In this document: positions 61,143 to 64,000 of the stretch, piece after piece
How positions within the stretch are numbered: the first letter of the stretch is position 1
Layout of the letters: each line of letters opens with the position of its first letter
From: Amphibalanus amphitrite
Lineage: Eukaryota; Arthropoda; Thecostraca; Balanomorpha; Balanidae
Reading direction: 5' to 3'
Length of the DNA stretch: 64,000 bases
Assembly: GCF_019059575.1 (NCBI RefSeq)
Contig: NW_024881865.1
Span: 62,001 to 126,000 of the forward strand
Position numbers and translations under genes: made by a program
The notes under the pieces: model-generated
The model's database searches: none
The model's input: the letters and a program-made list of their open reading frames with translations, nothing else
What the model was told of the DNA's origin: nothing

Positions 61143-63960
61143 CTAATGTGGACCTGAAGCTCCTCTGCCAGGTCGAAGTGGGACTCCTGCGGCCGATCTG
61201 CGCCGAATCACACCAGAGGGGACCGGAGAGGCGGCCGGTGTCGGTCTCCGTCCACCCGTTCCGACCGCTGACACTGCCGGACGGGGCCCGGCGCGGGTCC
61301 GACAGGGACCGGAGAGACGGTGCGCCGACTGGTGGGGCCGTGCTGGGAGGGCCGGACGCCGACCGGGGCCGCTCGCTGGACGGACGGCAGGCTCCGAGTC
61401 CGATGTGCTGACCTGACGTGCTCTCGGGCCTCCGGCACTGCCTCCAGCGCGGCTGTTCAGAGCTTTGCCACCAGATATGCTCTGTCCGCCTCCACCACTT
61501 CCACTATGTCCACCTCCGCTGCTCCCACTCTGTCCACCTCGACTGCTACCACTTCGTCCGCAACCACTGTTGTTCTGTTCACCTGTCCCGCTGCTGCCGG
61601 TCCTCACACCGTCCTTGCCAGACACTTTATGTGCGTCGGTTTGCTTTTCCAAATCGGCCTGTGGAAATACCAAATAACAATGTTTCTACGTGCATTTGGA
61701 ACTCGCCAGACGCCAGCACATACAATTCTTTTGAAAATTGAAAGGCATATGCTTATGACCAGTCCACTTGCTATGACCTACCACGTAGACGTCATGGCTA
61801 TGTTCAGTTACGTTGATAAAACATTTATTGGACGCTAACGGTGCATGGTCCGTCATTAAATAATGTTTGGATTAATTAGTTCAGCGTCTGGCGTCTGCCG
61901 TGTGCTCTATAGGGCATCTCTCTCGTTCTTGTTTACCAAGCACAGAGATAAGTGTAGACGTTACATGTTGTAACACGCACGTCCTGCTCAAAGTCATGTC
62001 ATGGGCAATGACTTCATTAATTTTATTTATTCCATTAGAGGAACCATTACTTTTCTCCATAACTAAAGCATGAAGGGTTTAATGTAAATTTTAAGTAAAC
62101 ATGAATCAAACGTTAAATGGATGATCTACGTCGCGTGCTCGGAAACCGACTTTACTATTGCTAACAATAAACGTTTTCTACGTTTTTCTCACAAATATCA
62201 ATCGCTTTCCCCGACGAACACGTCTGTGGGACGCAATTACCGTCTGTCGTTGGCTGTCGGGCTGTGTTTGTTCGGACGGCGGTACTTCACAGGTCGGGGT
62301 GTCAGGGTCGGTCGCCTCGATCCGCCACTCCTTCATCAGAGTAAGGATGTCCTGAGACGCACTGGCCTGCATACATTTATCCTGCAAAATGTACGTCAAT
62401 GCGTAAACTAATGCGCTACATCAAAAGTATACAACTAAACAATAGTAAAGACAAGATTATGCGTTTGCTAAAACAATTCACAATTCACAGAAAAAAATAA
62501 AATCGTACAGCGTCTACTAAACGGCGACATTTAAAAGGCACCTCAGAGTGCTCATCCCAGAGGTGCGCCAAAAAAGGCCGCGAGCCGGGATGTAGCCTAG
62601 GGTATGTGATACAAACTGACCGTGACCCAGGGGTGCGCCACCACCTCTGCGGCCGTGATGCGGTAGGCCGGGTCGAGGTGCAGCATCCTGGAGAGCAGGT
62701 CCCTGGCACCATCCGTCACCGTGGCCAGAGCCGGGTCATCCTGTAGAAAACAGCGAGAGAACAGGCGTTCACTAAATATACAACGAGCACATAAAACGCC
62801 CACAGATAAGGCGAACAGAACCCACATACAGCCAGGACTCGTTAGTCGCACAGACCTGCGACAGATGATAAAGGTCACATACACGACTACCCAGCACCCA
62901 TTATCTTGATACGGCATTGGATGCACCGAGACAGAGCCACTGCCTGCATGATACGTACAAGCACCCCTTACCTGTGCGGTGCAGGTGCCCTTTAGGGTCA
63001 AGGTCTTTACCTTCAGGCTCCAGCACAATAAACCTGCAGTCCCGACTCCGAGCACCCCTCACCTGCAGGTGCGGGTGCCGGTGGATGCTGTAGAGCACGT
63101 CCCTCTCGCTGCCGCCCATGTAGGGGCTGCTGCCGGCGATCAGGGTGTAGAGGATGACGCCCATCGACCACACGTCGCACTGCTGGCTGTAGGCGCGCTC
63201 ACTGAGAATCTCAGGAGCTGCAGAAGGCGGAGGTCGGGGAAAACGTCAATTAATTCAGAGCCAGCAGTGGCCGAACTGCGGACCGATGGGGATCTCCGGA
63301 GCTGTGGACGGCGGAGGTCGGGGAAAAGTCGGGATGGCGGCATTCTGGGAGCGAGATCAATGACAATTCAGGCCGTAAATATAAAGATGAATAAGGCATG
63401 AATATCAATTTGAAAACACAGAGGCGGATCCAGCTCAGAGTTTTTTCTTTGGGGGGGGGGGGGGCAAACCATAACAATTTGTCGATTCTTTCCATGCCTC
63501 GTCCATAGGCGTAATGTTAAAATTACGCCGTTTGGGGGGGGGGGCAAATGCCCATTTTGCCCCCCCCCCTGGATCCGCCACTGTGAAAACATTTGCAAAC
63601 CCATTTGCAATATAACTGCTTCCGACTACTAAGATTTTAACTATACCTACGTTAAACGTATATGCTTATATAGCAGCGTTGCATTTATTTTCATCGACCT
63701 TTTTCTTACTTTAATGCAAGCACTTTAAAAACCGTTTTGGTAAATAGAATTTAGACGTTTTATGACGTTACCCATGCAGTAGGGGGTGCCGCAGAAGAGC
63801 TCCATCATGTGGTCGTGGTCCCGTTTGTCCTTAACCTCTGCCAGACCAAAGTCGGAGAGTTTGGCACACGGCTGGCTCGGAGAGGAACTGGGGTGGGTAG
63901 AGTCGGGCCCCGGAGACGCCAGAAGCACGTTCTCCAACTTCAGATCCCGATGAACGATTC
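61143..63960 (-). CDS. STK33: STK33-like CAMK-group serine/threonine kinase, 3' part
   Basis: Exons, 5' to 3': 63960-63772, 63217-63063, 62740-62621, 62381-62241 and 61658-61143, all in phase. The N-lobe lies beyond the window edge. Visible: GIVHRDLKLENVLL (catalytic Asp), LSDFGLAEVKDK (DFG), FCGTPYCMAPE, CDVWSMGVILYTLIAGSSPY, LLSRMLHLDPAYRITAAEVVAHPW, then LTLMKEWRIEAT. The HRDLKLEN/DFGLAE pattern and the MKEW tail after the kinase domain fit STK33, a kinase linked in vertebrates to sperm tail formation. Between HRD and DFG is a Ser/Pro-rich insert. The last exon (172 codons with stop) is Gly/Ser-rich low complexity, and its extent is less certain. Copies of both edges of the 63063-63217 exon lie in the adjoining introns. 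Confidence 0.85.
62966..62992 (-). repeat. Copy of the donor edge of the STK33-like exon 63063-63217
   Basis: Minus strand GCACAG|GTAAGGGGTGCT resembles the true end CTGCAG|GTGAGGGGTGCT at 63063, about 85 bp downstream in the intron; the exon-side GGCACC-GCACC block is shared too. Confidence 0.55.
63289..63327 (-). repeat. Copy of the acceptor edge of the STK33-like exon 63063-63217
   Basis: Minus strand CCCCGACCTCCGCCGTCCACAG followed by CTCCGGAGATC copies the true acceptor region at about 63204-63243 (CGACCTCCGCCTTCTGCAG, then CTCCTGAGATTC), with few mismatches over about 39 bp. Confidence 0.75.
63419..63583. mobile_element. hAT-type MITE, 165 bp
   Basis: Terminal inverted repeats CAGAGGCGGATCCAG and CTGGATCCGCCACTG, with a perfect 8-bp target duplication TGAAAACA at 63411-63418 and 63584-63591. 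8-bp duplications and CAG-GG ends are typical of hAT elements. G-runs and C-runs lie inside. It sits in an intron of the STK33-like gene. Confidence 0.88.
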
Positions 63961-64000
63961 CTGAAGACAGGAAGTGGTATTGATCAGACCGCAAAGCTGC

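Overview
This window looks like nuclear DNA of an arthropod, most likely a crustacean. It has spliced genes with GT-AG introns and GC-rich coding exons, AT-richer introns, TTAGG-type repeats (the arthropod telomere motif) and dense, diverse transposons. A barnacle-like genome would fit, but that is inference only.

Four protein genes can be assembled exon by exon, and the coding lengths of the three complete ones are exact multiples of three. (1) On +, 11851-23002: a 790-aa secreted, Thr/Ser/Pro-rich protein (5 coding exons) of an arthropod-type extracellular family I cannot name with certainty. (2) On +, 36104-43554: a complete NADP-dependent isocitrate dehydrogenase without a mitochondrial leader (9 exons, 409 aa). 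(3) On -, 52311-48399: a complete Myt1/PKMYT1 inhibitory kinase of CDK1 with its C-terminal membrane segment (8 exons, 489 aa). (4) On -, 63960-61143: the 3' part of an STK33-like CAMK-group kinase, with its N-lobe beyond the right edge. The genes do not form a pathway or operon.

Layout. 1-11.8 kb: no confident gene; a CCTCT tract, a 1.04-kb foldback transposon and a hairpin MITE. 11.8-23 kb: the secreted-protein gene, whose 7.9-kb first intron holds a TTAA-flanked element inside a pair of inverted repeats. 24.5-36.2 kb: a rearranged zone with a 1.04-kb duplication carrying the first coding exon of the IDH gene, a Ty3-type LTR retrotransposon inserted in one copy, a 570-bp GA tract and a second foldback element with a TTAGG loop. 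36-44 kb: IDH, with a minisatellite made of its own exon-7/donor junction. 44.4-47.4 kb: a 3.0-kb TIR element. 48-53.3 kb: PKMYT1. 53.4-60.1 kb: a 3.3-kb TIR element inserted in a 278-bp satellite whose monomers switch orientation. 61-64 kb: STK33-like kinase with an intronic hAT MITE.

Most unusual: (a) repeated tandem duplication of exon edges together with their splice sites in two unrelated genes; (b) an LTR element whose gag block is inverted relative to pol, whose LTRs look identical, whose insertion is proven by an empty-site copy in the same window, and whose 12-nt sequence next to the LTR is complementary to a site within the LTR, as expected for Tf1-like self-priming; (c) two foldback elements with 11-12-bp flanking repeats and two CAGT...ACTG elements with 57-bp TIRs and 4-bp flanking repeats.
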